Shown here one piece after another: positions 52,255-60,264 of a DNA stretch of 64,000 nt; position 1 is the first letter of the stretch; each line of letters opens with the position of its first letter. The notes beneath the pieces were generated by a model. The model was not told where the DNA came from, did no database searches, and was given only the letters and a program-made list of their open reading frames with translations. The translations under genes and the position numbers were made by a program. Origin of the DNA: Actinophytocola algeriensis. GTDB lineage: Bacteria; Actinomycetota; Actinomycetes; Mycobacteriales; Pseudonocardiaceae. The DNA lies in assembly GCF_014203735.1 (NCBI RefSeq), contig NZ_JACHJQ010000008.1:124001-188000 (forward strand), given 5' to 3'.

Positions 52255-52872
52255 ATGATGAGCAAGCAGAAGTTTCTGACGGTGGGTCACTCCGCTCACG
52301 ACGGCGAGACTTTCGTGACGTTGCTGCGCAAACACGGGGTCACGGCAGTGGCGGATGTCCGGTCGACGCCTTTCAGTCGATTCACCCCGCACTTCAACCA
52401 GCGAAGTCTCGAACACGGCCTTTTCAAGCGGGGGATAAAATACGTGTTCCTGGGCAATGAACTGGGGGCGCGGACCGCCGACCTGAGTTGCTACATTGAC
52501 GGCAAGGTCCAGTACGCGATGCTGGCAGCTACCAGCGCTTTCGCAAATGGAATAGAGCGCTTGTCGCGAGGGGCAAACAACGAACAAATCGCCATTATGT
52601 GCTCCGAGGGCGAACCTTTAGATTGTCACCGCACCATCCTCGTGTCGCGAACGCTTGTCGAAAGTGGCGCGATGGTCGACCATATTCACGGCGACGGGAA
52701 TCTTGAGTCGCACTCGGACGCTATGACACGCCTGATGGGAAAGTTTGACTTAGCGGAAGACGATCTGTTTCGCACTCGCGACGAACGACTCGATGAAGCA
52801 TTGAGACGCCAAGAGGACCGCATCGCATACGTTGACGAGAACCTGAGACTCATTGAGGAAAACGAATCGTGA
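52255..52872 (+). CDS. DUF488 protein, long form
   Basis: This 205-residue protein has the DUF488 core (FLTVGHSAHDGETFVTLLRK, then HGVTAVADVRSTPFSRFTPH and FNQRSLEHGLFKRGIKYVFL). The conserved Cys/His signature is IMCSEGEPLDCHRTILVSRT. A C-terminal extension of about 45 residues (LFRTRDERLDEALRRQEDRI) is predicted helical. DUF488 proteins have no firmly established activity; the Cys-x-Glu...Cys-His-Arg motif suggests a catalytic or metal centre. It overlaps the second DUF488 gene by 4 bases. AT-rich codon use marks it as acquired. Confidence 0.88.
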   Translation: MMSKQKFLTVGHSAHDGETFVTLLRKHGVTAVADVRSTPFSRFTPHFNQRSLEHGLFKRGIKYVFLGNELGARTADLSCYIDGKVQYAMLAATSAFANGIERLSRGANNEQIAIMCSEGEPLDCHRTILVSRTLVESGAMVDHIHGDGNLESHSDAMTRLMGKFDLAEDDLFRTRDERLDEALRRQEDRIAYVDENLRLIEENES

Positions 52873-53306
52873 AAATCTACACTATCGGTTTCACGAAAAA
52901 GTCGGCGTCTAAATTCTTTGGATTGCTCCGTGTAGCCCAAACGTCGACGCTCATTGATGTGCGACTCAACAACGTGTCACAACTGGCAGGGTTCGCCAAA
53001 CGCGATGACCTGCGGTTTTTTCTCGCGGAATTGTGCAACATGACATATGCGCATCATCCCGAACTGGCGCCAACCCAGAATATGCTGGATGACTACAAAA
53101 AGCACGGCTCCGGATGGTCCGCATACGAAGAGCAGTTTCTCGCGCTCATGCAAGACCGTCGAATCCAAAACACGCTCGCTCGCGACCAAGTAGACAATGC
53201 CGTACTCTTGTGCAGCGAGGACAAGCCGCACCAATGCCACAGGCGGCTAGTTGCCGAATACCTCGCCCGACACTGGGGCGACACCACCATCGAACACTTG
53301 ACGTAG
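52869..53306 (+). CDS. DUF488 protein, short form
   Basis: This 145-residue protein is a second, divergent DUF488 member: KIYTIGFTKKSASKFFGLLR, TLIDVRLNNVSQLAGFAKRD, MTYAHHPELAPTQNMLDDYK and the signature LLCSEDKPHQCHRRLVAEYL. The start is GTG 52869, overlapping the first gene's stop (GTGA). The N-terminal strand is KIYTIGF instead of FLTVGHS, and the middle lacks the LGNELGAR-type segment, so it is a different subfamily, not a recent duplicate. Two unequal DUF488 proteins in tandem suggest a heteromeric complex. Confidence 0.88.
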   Translation: MKIYTIGFTKKSASKFFGLLRVAQTSTLIDVRLNNVSQLAGFAKRDDLRFFLAELCNMTYAHHPELAPTQNMLDDYKKHGSGWSAYEEQFLALMQDRRIQNTLARDQVDNAVLLCSEDKPHQCHRRLVAEYLARHWGDTTIEHLT

Positions 53307-53461
53307 TTTAGTTACGCTAAGTCGCTGCACAATTGCCGGGTGTTACTACAAGTGGTGCGCTGCTCGCCCGGGTCTGCATACGTATCGTTGCCGGGCTCAG
53401 ACTGAGTCAGGGCTGCCATAGGCTGCGCAAGCACCATCCTCACGCTGGCGAGAGATAACAC

Positions 53462-55132
53462 ATGGACGCAGATCGCAACGAAGTTGAACGGCTTACCTTT
53501 GTTGACATGCGAGCCTACTTGGAGAACCAGCTCGGTACTGAACGTTGGGTGACGCTGTATCAGTTCGACGACTACGGTGCGTCCGATACTGACGTGACGA
53601 TGTACTGCGCCCTTGCCGACTGCGACCGTCTTGACGATGTACTCGCCGAGGATGATTGGGATCTTCTCGTAGGTGATGGTGGTCCAGGGTTCGAGGGGCA
53701 CGGAGAGGCCTACCACTATGTCCGCACGCACGACCGGCCCGTAGAGCCATTTGTGCATGTTCGCGATTTCGGCACGTTGGGCGGCAAATACAACGAACTG
53801 TCGGAAGAGTTCCGCCTGTTTCACGACCTGTGTGAAGACAAGAAACGTGGCCGACTGGTCTTATTCGACGAGGCAGCGGACGAAATCGAGGTCGCTGTTG
53901 TGCGACCTGAAGTTGTCAAGGTCAAACTGTCCTACTTGAAGGAGTACTTGTCAGCACGTGACATGTGTTTGGTTGTCTACTTCGAGTACAACCGACACTC
54001 GCCGACAGCGCCTGTCGATCTCGGATTCACCGGCGATGAGCGGTGGCATTCAATCAGCGAAGACCTTCGTTACGAATACTTCGTGCGGGCCTGGGATGGA
54101 ATCTCGCTCTACAAGTCTGCCAAGTCGCTGGGCCGACTTCGAGGAAAGAAGATCGTTCGAGGTAATCCTATTGTCACGCGAGGTCCGTGGGCAAGAAACA
54201 GGAAGACCTACGAGAGCTTCATTATCGGCGTTGACGATACTGGCAATGATGTGACCTTTACCTGCGATAGTGCGCAACTCGCGAACGGCTATGGCAAGAA
54301 TCCGGCCGCCCCGCCGGAACTCATGCCAGTTTTTTTCCAGAAGGAAGTTCTCGGCAAGTACTACAGTGACGCGCGACGTTACAAGGTTGCCGATAGTCAC
54401 GTCTGGTGCTCAGGTGCGTGGAGTCTCAAAGTTGACAACAACCACCCTGACTTTGTCATTGTGTATCTAGGCGACTTGGGCGACCTACCGTCTCGTGAAC
54501 AGCTCTACTGGAAGAGCTTTAATATCTCACCAGAAGGCGCAATCAGCCGAACATACTACGACCGAACCATCCTGGGGTTGTGGGTAGAACCCGAGGAGCC
54601 GGCTCTTCTCTTCAAATCGCGCTATCAGCGGTTTCGCGCAGACTGGTTCGAGAAGTTCGAGTGGGACCTATTCAAACCCCTTTCCTCCGCGGATGCATAT
54701 ACTTTCGATACTTTGCACGTTCCGAGCGATGGCAACGAAGGCGGATTTGATACGCAGACGTTGGCGCTCGCCAAAGTGCTGATCGAGCGCATAAATGAGG
54801 CTGAAATCGCGACTCGCATCGCTCTGGAGAAGAACGACAAAGGTATCTCCAAATTCGAAAAGTATCTTGCGGTCGCCGGGTTTCATGAAACTGGAACACG
54901 GCTTGATCTCCTGCGCAATCTTCAAAGTTTGCGCAGTGGCCCTGCTCATGTCAAGGGTGATCAATACCTGAGGGCCACTCGCTACTTCAATGTTGACGAG
55001 AAGGGGTTCGCCGTAGCCTTTGCTGACATACTGAGCGCAGCTATCGAATTCATTAACCGACTGGCGGCTTACTTCGACCTCGGATGGGAGGACCAAGAAG
55101 ACGCGAACGATCTACTTGAGAAGCTGACGTGA
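53462..55132 (+). CDS. Large hypothetical protein with a C-terminal HEPN-like RX4H motif
   Basis: This 556-residue protein has no family I can name. The N-terminal two thirds are beta-rich with many acidic and aromatic residues, for example LYQFDDYGASDTDVTMYCAL, YFVRAWDGISLYKSAKSLGR and KSFNISPEGAISRTYYDRTI. The C-terminal ~110 residues are helical and contain LLRNLQSLRSGPAHVKGDQY. The Arg-Ser-Gly-Pro-Ala-His hexad fits the RX4-6H active-site motif of HEPN RNases, and AFADILSAAIEFINRLAAYF looks like the following helix. It is 155 bases after the DUF488 pair, in the same direction. The ribosome site is weak. It could be the toxic effector of the cassette. Confidence 0.72.
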   Translation: MDADRNEVERLTFVDMRAYLENQLGTERWVTLYQFDDYGASDTDVTMYCALADCDRLDDVLAEDDWDLLVGDGGPGFEGHGEAYHYVRTHDRPVEPFVHVRDFGTLGGKYNELSEEFRLFHDLCEDKKRGRLVLFDEAADEIEVAVVRPEVVKVKLSYLKEYLSARDMCLVVYFEYNRHSPTAPVDLGFTGDERWHSISEDLRYEYFVRAWDGISLYKSAKSLGRLRGKKIVRGNPIVTRGPWARNRKTYESFIIGVDDTGNDVTFTCDSAQLANGYGKNPAAPPELMPVFFQKEVLGKYYSDARRYKVADSHVWCSGAWSLKVDNNHPDFVIVYLGDLGDLPSREQLYWKSFNISPEGAISRTYYDRTILGLWVEPEEPALLFKSRYQRFRADWFEKFEWDLFKPLSSADAYTFDTLHVPSDGNEGGFDTQTLALAKVLIERINEAEIATRIALEKNDKGISKFEKYLAVAGFHETGTRLDLLRNLQSLRSGPAHVKGDQYLRATRYFNVDEKGFAVAFADILSAAIEFINRLAAYFDLGWEDQEDANDLLEKLT

Positions 55133-55156
55133 TCGTTAAGGAAACGGGACGGCCTG

Positions 55157-55184
55157 TGGGCTGACCGCTATACCGATCAGCCCA
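55157..55184. terminator. Hairpin between convergent genes
   Basis: TGGGCTGA (55157-55164) and TCAGCCCA (55177-55184) pair perfectly around a 12-base loop, 24 bases after the large hypothetical gene. It probably terminates that transcript; no U tract is present. Confidence 0.6.
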
Positions 55185-55277
55185 GGCGAATGATCAGCCC
55201 TGCCGCTAATAGACCGAGTCATGATGCGCTGATTAACTGTGTCCACGTCGCGATTACAGGACCATGATCGACGTGTG

Positions 55278-56312
55278 TCAGCGAGTAACCTCATCAATAG
55301 TCTCTACGACAAGTTGAGGAAGAACACGCATAGCGTCCTTTAGTAACCGCTCGATCGCGACCGCATTCTCGCTCGCATCGATGTTGATATGAGACGACCA
55401 TTCCGCCGGTTGATAGCGGGCAAGCATTGATAATGTGTGCAGAACCGCCCACCACGCCATCAGGGGATGCAGGCTGCGCTTGTCGGAGGTTACGACAGGA
55501 AAGAAATACAACCTTCCCTTGTAGGGGCGTGTAATTGCCTCCAGAGACGCTAGTCGCTCCGCAGTGGTTCCCGACCGGCCTTCTGGGAGACGCCAGTGCA
55601 TGTCAAGTTCACCCCAGCCGTCCTGGTGGCGCCTGAACGCTGGATCCGCGTCTGGCTCCGGATCAACACGCAGGAAGTCGTGGTAGTGCTGAGCCTCCGG
55701 GAATGCCTCCAGGTAGTCGCTCAGAGCTACTCGCCCGTTCTTCGCGTCGACAACCCAGGGAGGGAAGCGAACAACTGGAACGCTGGCCAACGGATGCCGC
55801 TCCGGGTGCAGGTTGCGATGCTCGATCCACAAGGGCGTTCGCCGGACATTGCCCGTTTCGAGGAGCGGCCACTGTTCATTCTCGGGAAGGAGGTCCCAAA
55901 GCTTGTTGAGCCGCATTGGCGTCTTGCCCCACAGGGGCGAGCCCAGCAGCTCTGACAGTCGAACGAAGCTCCCGTGATCCCCCTGTTTGCCTGTCCGCAC
56001 CTCAACATCGGGGAGGCGCCTGTCCAAGCCCACCGAGCTGACGCCATGCCCATTCAGCTTCCACGCATCCCCATTGCCGGTATCGGACGCGGCAGCAGCG
56101 ATCGCACGACCAGCCTGGCTAAGACCGTAGAAGACAAGCAACGGTCGAGTCGCCGGGCCGACTGTAGCCGCAGCACGGAACATCTGTTCGGCCTGCTCCA
56201 GCGCGAAGACATACGTTGCCCGCCGCTCATTTGTGGCGGCACCAGACGGTGGGTTCCATCTCGTTGCCCTCAGCTGCTCCCAAACACCCTCGGTCGCGTG
56301 ATCTACATACAT
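55278..56312 (-). CDS. YaaC-like protein
   Basis: This 344-residue protein has the YaaC hallmark RATYVFALEQAEQMFRAAAT, then RPLLVFYGLSQAGRAIAAA and LNGHGVSS. The C-terminal part includes LHPLMAWWAVLHTLSMLARY. YaaC-like proteins are of unknown function. I take the start as ATG 56312 (MYVDHATEGVWEQL) because TATAGT lies seven bases upstream, giving a leaderless message. The frame stays open to 56492, but that would overlap the XRE gene by 32 bases. It is convergent with the large hypothetical gene and of intermediate GC. Confidence 0.72.
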   Translation of the reverse strand: MYVDHATEGVWEQLRATRWNPPSGAATNERRATYVFALEQAEQMFRAAATVGPATRPLLVFYGLSQAGRAIAAAASDTGNGDAWKLNGHGVSSVGLDRRLPDVEVRTGKQGDHGSFVRLSELLGSPLWGKTPMRLNKLWDLLPENEQWPLLETGNVRRTPLWIEHRNLHPERHPLASVPVVRFPPWVVDAKNGRVALSDYLEAFPEAQHYHDFLRVDPEPDADPAFRRHQDGWGELDMHWRLPEGRSGTTAERLASLEAITRPYKGRLYFFPVVTSDKRSLHPLMAWWAVLHTLSMLARYQPAEWSSHINIDASENAVAIERLLKDAMRVLPQLVVETIDEVTR

Positions 56313-56460
56313 CAGCCAACTATAGTGCCAGACGCTTCCCTGATCGAACGAGTTACATCGCGGCGGTCCCGACCCAACAAAGGCAGCGAGGCCACCTCCG
56401 TCCCGCGTACGGCCAGAGGCGATAAAGAGAGCAAATGAATAAGGACCTCCGGCTACTGGG

Positions 56461-56991
56461 CTAGCTCGGGTTCTCCTCGTGCTCGATGTCACCGGGTGGC
56501 GGAGTGAACTGAGCCAGGTACTTAGCCAGCTCGTGGTGCGTGCAACCTGTGAACAGCGCGAGATTGCGCACGACCCGGGTATCGATCTCCGCGACCCCGT
56601 GCGGGTTCTCGATGAGGGAGTTGCGTGCCCACTGGATCATTGGCCGGAACTTGCCCCGCCCTGGGCCGTCATGGTTCAGCAGCGCGGGTAGGTCGACGTG
56701 CAACGTCAGGTGGTCCAGGCGCCGACGTGCTCGCTGGAGCCCGCGTGCGACGACTGTCGCCGGGTCGACCTCCAGAGCCTCGGCCAGCTCAGTCAAGCGG
56801 GACAGGGTCAGCTGACGGACACCGTGCTCATACGCCAGGAGCGTCCTGTCACCGATGCCCGACGGCAACCGCTTCACGAAGTGTGCGCGTGACCAGCCGC
56901 GAGCCTCACGCACGCGCCGCAACTCTTCGCCCACCGCCTTCGTAACAGCGGTTTCCAGCGACTCGGCCAACGCCTCCGTTGCCTCAGTCAC
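56461..56991 (-). CDS. XRE-family helix-turn-helix regulator
   Basis: This 176-residue protein has an N-terminal HTH (VGEELRRVREARGWSRAHFV, GIGDRTLLAYEHGVRQLTLS, RLTELAEALEVDPATVVARG). A second helical part follows with FRPMIQWARNSLIENPHGVA and NLALFTGCTHHELAKYL. It is typical of regulators on Pseudonocardiaceae accessory elements. It overlaps the AMED_5909-like gene stop by 4 bases and is therefore coupled to it. Its target is probably its own operon. Confidence 0.85.
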   Translation of the reverse strand: MTEATEALAESLETAVTKAVGEELRRVREARGWSRAHFVKRLPSGIGDRTLLAYEHGVRQLTLSRLTELAEALEVDPATVVARGLQRARRRLDHLTLHVDLPALLNHDGPGRGKFRPMIQWARNSLIENPHGVAEIDTRVVRNLALFTGCTHHELAKYLAQFTPPPGDIEHEENPS

Positions 56992-57236
56992 TCGTCTTCA
57001 CCGTCCAGGTTGAGCCGGTGTTCGATCTCCCGAGCCCGCCTGATCGCGAACACCGCGTACTGCGACGCCTCATGCCGATTCGGCTCGTCGGCCTTCGCCG
57101 CCGCCGCGTACACCTCCGCGCTGTGCCGGTGGAACGCCGCCCACTCTTCAGGGGCCGCGTCATGGGCTGGCCTGCGTCGCCACAGCGCTTCGTGTGCCTC
57201 AGCCACCGATGACGGAACGAGCTGACACCCACCCAT
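56988..57236 (-). CDS. AMED_5909-like small protein
   Basis: This 82-residue protein contains VAEAHEALWRRRPAHDAAPE, WAAFHRHSAEVYAAAAKADE and RHEASQYAVFAIRRAREIEH. This order matches the AMED_5909 family, small proteins found mainly in Pseudonocardiaceae. The function is unknown. It is coupled to the XRE gene downstream and directly follows another small gene (the two frames share base 57236). The start is ATG or GTG near 57236. Confidence 0.75.
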   Translation of the reverse strand: MGGCQLVPSSVAEAHEALWRRRPAHDAAPEEWAAFHRHSAEVYAAAAKADEPNRHEASQYAVFAIRRAREIEHRLNLDGEDE

Positions 57237-57529
57237 CAGTAGCCCGCCCCCGAATCGCCATAGTCACCAGTCACCAGCCGATGCCGGGGGCCGCGCTCCG
57301 GCGGGGCAGGCTCACCGTCCGGGTCGATCTCGGCAGCCAGGTTCGCGGCTTCCCGCGCCAGCTCCCGGCAGAACTTCGCCAACACAAGCGTCCCGCCAGG
57401 GGACGACGGCAACTGGATCTCCAGGTTCACCGGGTCCAGGTAGAGGACCAGCGCCGGTAGCTGCGGCGTGACCCGCATGAACGCGGCCGCCGCGTCATTG
57501 CCGGGCGAACATGACACGTTGAAAGCCAC
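57236..57529 (-). CDS. Hypothetical protein of the XRE operon (97 residues)
   Basis: The protein starts MAFNVSCSPGNDAAAAFMRV and contains LPALVLYLDPVNLEIQLPSS and TLVLAKFCRELAREAANLAA. I recognise no domain; a beta region followed by a helix is suggested. It is the first gene of the small operon with the AMED_5909-like and XRE genes, and its context suggests an accessory regulatory role on a mobile element. The start is ATG 57529 with AGGAG-like bases upstream. Confidence 0.7.
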   Translation of the reverse strand: MAFNVSCSPGNDAAAAFMRVTPQLPALVLYLDPVNLEIQLPSSPGGTLVLAKFCRELAREAANLAAEIDPDGEPAPPERGPRHRLVTGDYGDSGAGY

Positions 57530-57580
57530 TTTTCACAACTCCTTTGCTTGACGATGGACTGTGTAAATCTTGATAGAGAT

Positions 57581-58036
57581 TCACTCAGCCCTCCATTCGA
57601 TGCACTTCGGTCGCTCTCGTGTACGAAGCCATTCGACGAGAGCAGCGCGTGCATGTGATATCGAAATAACCGCAGACCGGGGGAACAGTCGGCCGGTTTC
57701 GCCACTGAAGATCAGATGGACTCTCTCGCTCGGCGGGTTCGGCGTGTACGAGAATGCATTGGATACCTCCGGGTCGTCATGGTCGGCGTAGTGCAGCGCA
57801 GCGACTCCCATTGAAGGGTGCACGCTGACTCGCATCTGATTGTTGGGGTATGGACCGTTTTTGGAGGTATAGAATTCAATGTCTCCGACATGAAGGGTGC
57901 TTTCCCAGGTCTCATGGTCGAGGTCCAATACCTCGTCGACCAGAGTCAGCGCTTCACGCATTCCACGCGCAACGCGCGCGACATCGCTGGTCAGCGACGC
58001 TGTCACTATCACCTCTTCTGGAGTAGACGAGGACAT
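57581..58036 (-). CDS. Imm1-like immunity protein
   Basis: This 151-residue protein resembles the Imm1 family of polymorphic-toxin immunity proteins: TWESTLHVGDIEFYTSKNGP, MRVSVHPSMGVAALHYADHD, HLIFSGETGRLFPRSAVISI, HARAALVEWLRTRERPKCIE. Imm1 members neutralise cognate toxin domains delivered by contact-dependent systems. No toxin gene is visible nearby, so it is an orphan. It is divergent from the XRE-TPR regulator and shares the 58037-58310 intergenic region holding palindromic operators. Confidence 0.78.
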   Translation of the reverse strand: MSSSTPEEVIVTASLTSDVARVARGMREALTLVDEVLDLDHETWESTLHVGDIEFYTSKNGPYPNNQMRVSVHPSMGVAALHYADHDDPEVSNAFSYTPNPPSERVHLIFSGETGRLFPRSAVISISHARAALVEWLRTRERPKCIEWRAE

Positions 58037-58172
58037 CGGGGAGGCACCTCGAATCCGATATTGCGAGCTGACGGGGTGGTGATGGCGGGCCTGCGCCTGC
58101 GTGCTGTAGACGGGCTACGGCCTCGCCTTGCTCCAACGGTGTCGACGTTTGCCACGGTGGTCCACACATGAT

Positions 58173-58205
58173 CCGGAATACTCATATTCCGGTCCGGAAT
58201 ATGAG
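58173..58205. promoter_or_regulatory. Palindromic operator of the element regulator
   Basis: CTCATATTCCGG (58181-58192) and its exact reverse complement (58194-58205) flank a single base. An extra half-site, CCGGAATA, lies at 58173-58180. It sits between the divergent Imm1 and XRE-TPR genes. Related TATTCC/GGAAT motifs recur at 59860-59930. Confidence 0.78.
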
Positions 58206-58310
58206 GAGGTCGGGCGCCGGATATGGGCCCACGCGTTCACTCGTTCGCAGTACCAGCCGCCTCGATGTACGCTGGTCACAGGCGTACGGCAGGACTTGGG
58301 AGGGTGTCCC

Positions 58311-59810
58311 ATGGGTACGGGGGCTACGCAGGCCGGGGCTGGTGACGGTCGTCGATGCGACAGTTGCGGAACACTGCTCGCGGCTGACAACAACGCCCAC
58401 CTGTGCGGCGCGTGCACTCGGGACCTGCGGGACCAGCTCCGAACACCACCTGCGCAGCTCCGGGACGACTTCTTTGACACCGACGAGTTCCACGCTGCTT
58501 TCGAAAGCGAAGACATCGGGAAGATATTTAAGGCGTATCGAAATCATCCATACCATCTCAAGAGGTACGGCAAGCCCATCAATCAAGAATTGCTCGCTCG
58601 CTGGCTGGGAATCAGCCAAGGGCTTGTGAGCAAGCTTGAAAGTGGCATGAAAAAAGAAGAGTACATTCCAACGTTACGGCAGTACGCCAAGAAGCTTCAC
58701 TTTCCGCAACGTTTGCTGTGGTTCAAACTCGATCCACGGCAAGAATTGATCATCGTTTCACGTAGCGACGCGGAAGCTCGATCTGCACCCGCCAACTCGG
58801 CGATACCCGATTCCTTGAGTTCGACTCCCGACGATGAGTTGATCTCCGTGACCGGTATGGACACCGTTGAGCTGATTCAACGTATGCGGTCCTCATCGAT
58901 CAACTCTGCGGCAGTCGACGCGCTGAACATTACGGTCGACCAACTGTGCTGCGACTACGCGCATGCTGACGCCCACAGGTTGATTGCAACCAGCAAAGAG
59001 TGGCTCAACAGGGCAACCAATCTGCTCAATAATAGACTGACACTACCTCAGCATCGAGACATTCTGCACAATGCGGGAATGCTAGCCCTGCTGGTTGGCT
59101 GCCTGGAATACGATCTTGGTCAGTCTGCCCCAGCGGAAGCAACCCGACGTATGGCGTCGAAACTCGGCGAGGAGTCCGGCGTGCCGGGCATCGTTGGCTG
59201 GTCGCACGAGATGCTGGCATGGTTTCACTTGACGGCAGGAAATCCTCGCGCCGTTGTTCCGGTCGCTGAGGCAGGGATAATTTCATCGCCGTCTCATTCT
59301 GTGGCGGTGCAGCTCTATGGTCAGCAAGCCAAGGCGTACGCGCGCATGGGAATGCGCGAACAGGTGCATGAGGCGCTGGAGCGCGGTAGCGCGCTGCTGG
59401 ACAAGCTGCCGTATCCGGAGCGGCCCGACAATCACTTCGTGGTCGATCCCGATAAGTGGGACTTTTACGCTATGGACACCTACCGGATCGTCGGCGAGGA
59501 CGCATTGGCTGAGCGCAACGCCAGAGAAGTGATCCGACGCAGTACGAACGCGGACGGCTTCGTCTCCTCGCCGATGCGTAAGACCGAGGCCGAGTTGACG
59601 TTGGCGGTCATAGCGGCCCGCCGTGGCGACATCGATGAGGCGTCGACACTGGGCATAGCTGCGCTGGGGGGCGGGCGCCGTAGCCGCCCCTCCCTCCTGA
59701 TGGTCGCAAGCGAGCTGGACCACGAGATCCGGAAGGGTGCCGGGGGTGCACGCACGGACTTCAGTGACCTTCTCGCGGACCTCAAGCAGGCCCCCGACGC
59801 ACAAGCGTAG
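58311..59810 (+). CDS. XRE-TPR regulator with N-terminal zinc ribbon
   Basis: This 499-residue protein begins with a zinc ribbon (RRCDSCGTLLAADNNAHLCG, then ACTRDLRDQL), followed by an HTH (KPINQELLARWLGISQGLVS, KLESGMKKEEYIPTLRQYAK). A long TPR-like helical region from about residue 180 to the end contains ALNITVDQLCCDYAHADAHR, SHSVAVQLYGQQAKAYARMG and EAELTLAVIAARRGDIDEAS. It resembles the BldD/regulator-with-TPR genes on actinomycete conjugative elements. ATG 58311 follows GGGAGG. It is probably the master regulator of the downstream transfer genes, acting on TATTCC-type sites. Confidence 0.85.
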   Translation: MGTGATQAGAGDGRRCDSCGTLLAADNNAHLCGACTRDLRDQLRTPPAQLRDDFFDTDEFHAAFESEDIGKIFKAYRNHPYHLKRYGKPINQELLARWLGISQGLVSKLESGMKKEEYIPTLRQYAKKLHFPQRLLWFKLDPRQELIIVSRSDAEARSAPANSAIPDSLSSTPDDELISVTGMDTVELIQRMRSSSINSAAVDALNITVDQLCCDYAHADAHRLIATSKEWLNRATNLLNNRLTLPQHRDILHNAGMLALLVGCLEYDLGQSAPAEATRRMASKLGEESGVPGIVGWSHEMLAWFHLTAGNPRAVVPVAEAGIISSPSHSVAVQLYGQQAKAYARMGMREQVHEALERGSALLDKLPYPERPDNHFVVDPDKWDFYAMDTYRIVGEDALAERNAREVIRRSTNADGFVSSPMRKTEAELTLAVIAARRGDIDEASTLGIAALGGGRRSRPSLLMVASELDHEIRKGAGGARTDFSDLLADLKQAPDAQA

Positions 59811-60018
59811 ATCAACATTCCAAGCCAGAATCTGGCGCGAAATGTATTCCTCTTCTGAATATTCCATCGGAGAATAACGCGCTCGACATGCGGATATTCT
59901 CTGACGGAATGCCATATTCCAAAATTGTCATAGTCGTATTCTGCTGTTCGCGGCTTACTTGAGGCAGCGGCCCTGCAAACCTGCAGGTCGCAAGCCAAGA
60001 GTAAGGACCCAAACAGTC
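59811..60018. promoter_or_regulatory. Promoter region of the transfer operon with repeated GGAAT/ATTCC sites
   Basis: AT-rich stretches contain GAATATTCC (59860-59868), GGATATTC (59892-59899) and GGAAT-n5-ATTCC (59906-59920). These resemble the half-sites of the 58181-58205 operator, so the XRE-TPR regulator may also control the excisionase-like gene. No gene is seen. Confidence 0.6.
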
Positions 60019-60264
60019 ATGAAGAACGCTATTCCTACTCAGGCTCCACGTCTGCTTTCGATCGCGGAAGTTGCGTGGTTGCTGGGTGTCGATAACTCGC
60101 GGGTGTGCCGTGCGATCCGGCTTGGTTTGGTGCCGGTGGTGCGTCGTCGGCGTCGGGTGCTGATTCCGGCGCATGTGCTGGCGCATCTGTCGGCCGGTGA
60201 TCTTCCGGACGGTGAGCGGTGCGCAGAGCCGCCTGCTGGGACTTCCGGGCGGGGTGGTGCCTGA
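60019..60264 (+). CDS. Excisionase-like helix-turn-helix protein
   Basis: This 81-residue protein has a MerR/excisionase-type HTH: LLSIAEVAWLLGVDNSRVCR, AIRLGLVPVVRRRRRVLIPA, HVLAHL. This is the usual layout of AICE Xis or helix-turn-helix helper genes. ATG 60019 is preceded by AGTAAGGACC. It overlaps the WhiB start by one base (TGATG). An integrase would be expected outside the window. It could instead act only as a regulator. Confidence 0.75.
   Translation: MKNAIPTQAPRLLSIAEVAWLLGVDNSRVCRAIRLGLVPVVRRRRRVLIPAHVLAHLSAGDLPDGERCAEPPAGTSGRGGA

Noticed and set aside
56313-56492. N-terminal extension of the YaaC-like protein to 56492
   Set aside because: It would overlap the XRE gene, the extra residues look non-coding, and a -10 box sits right before ATG 56312.
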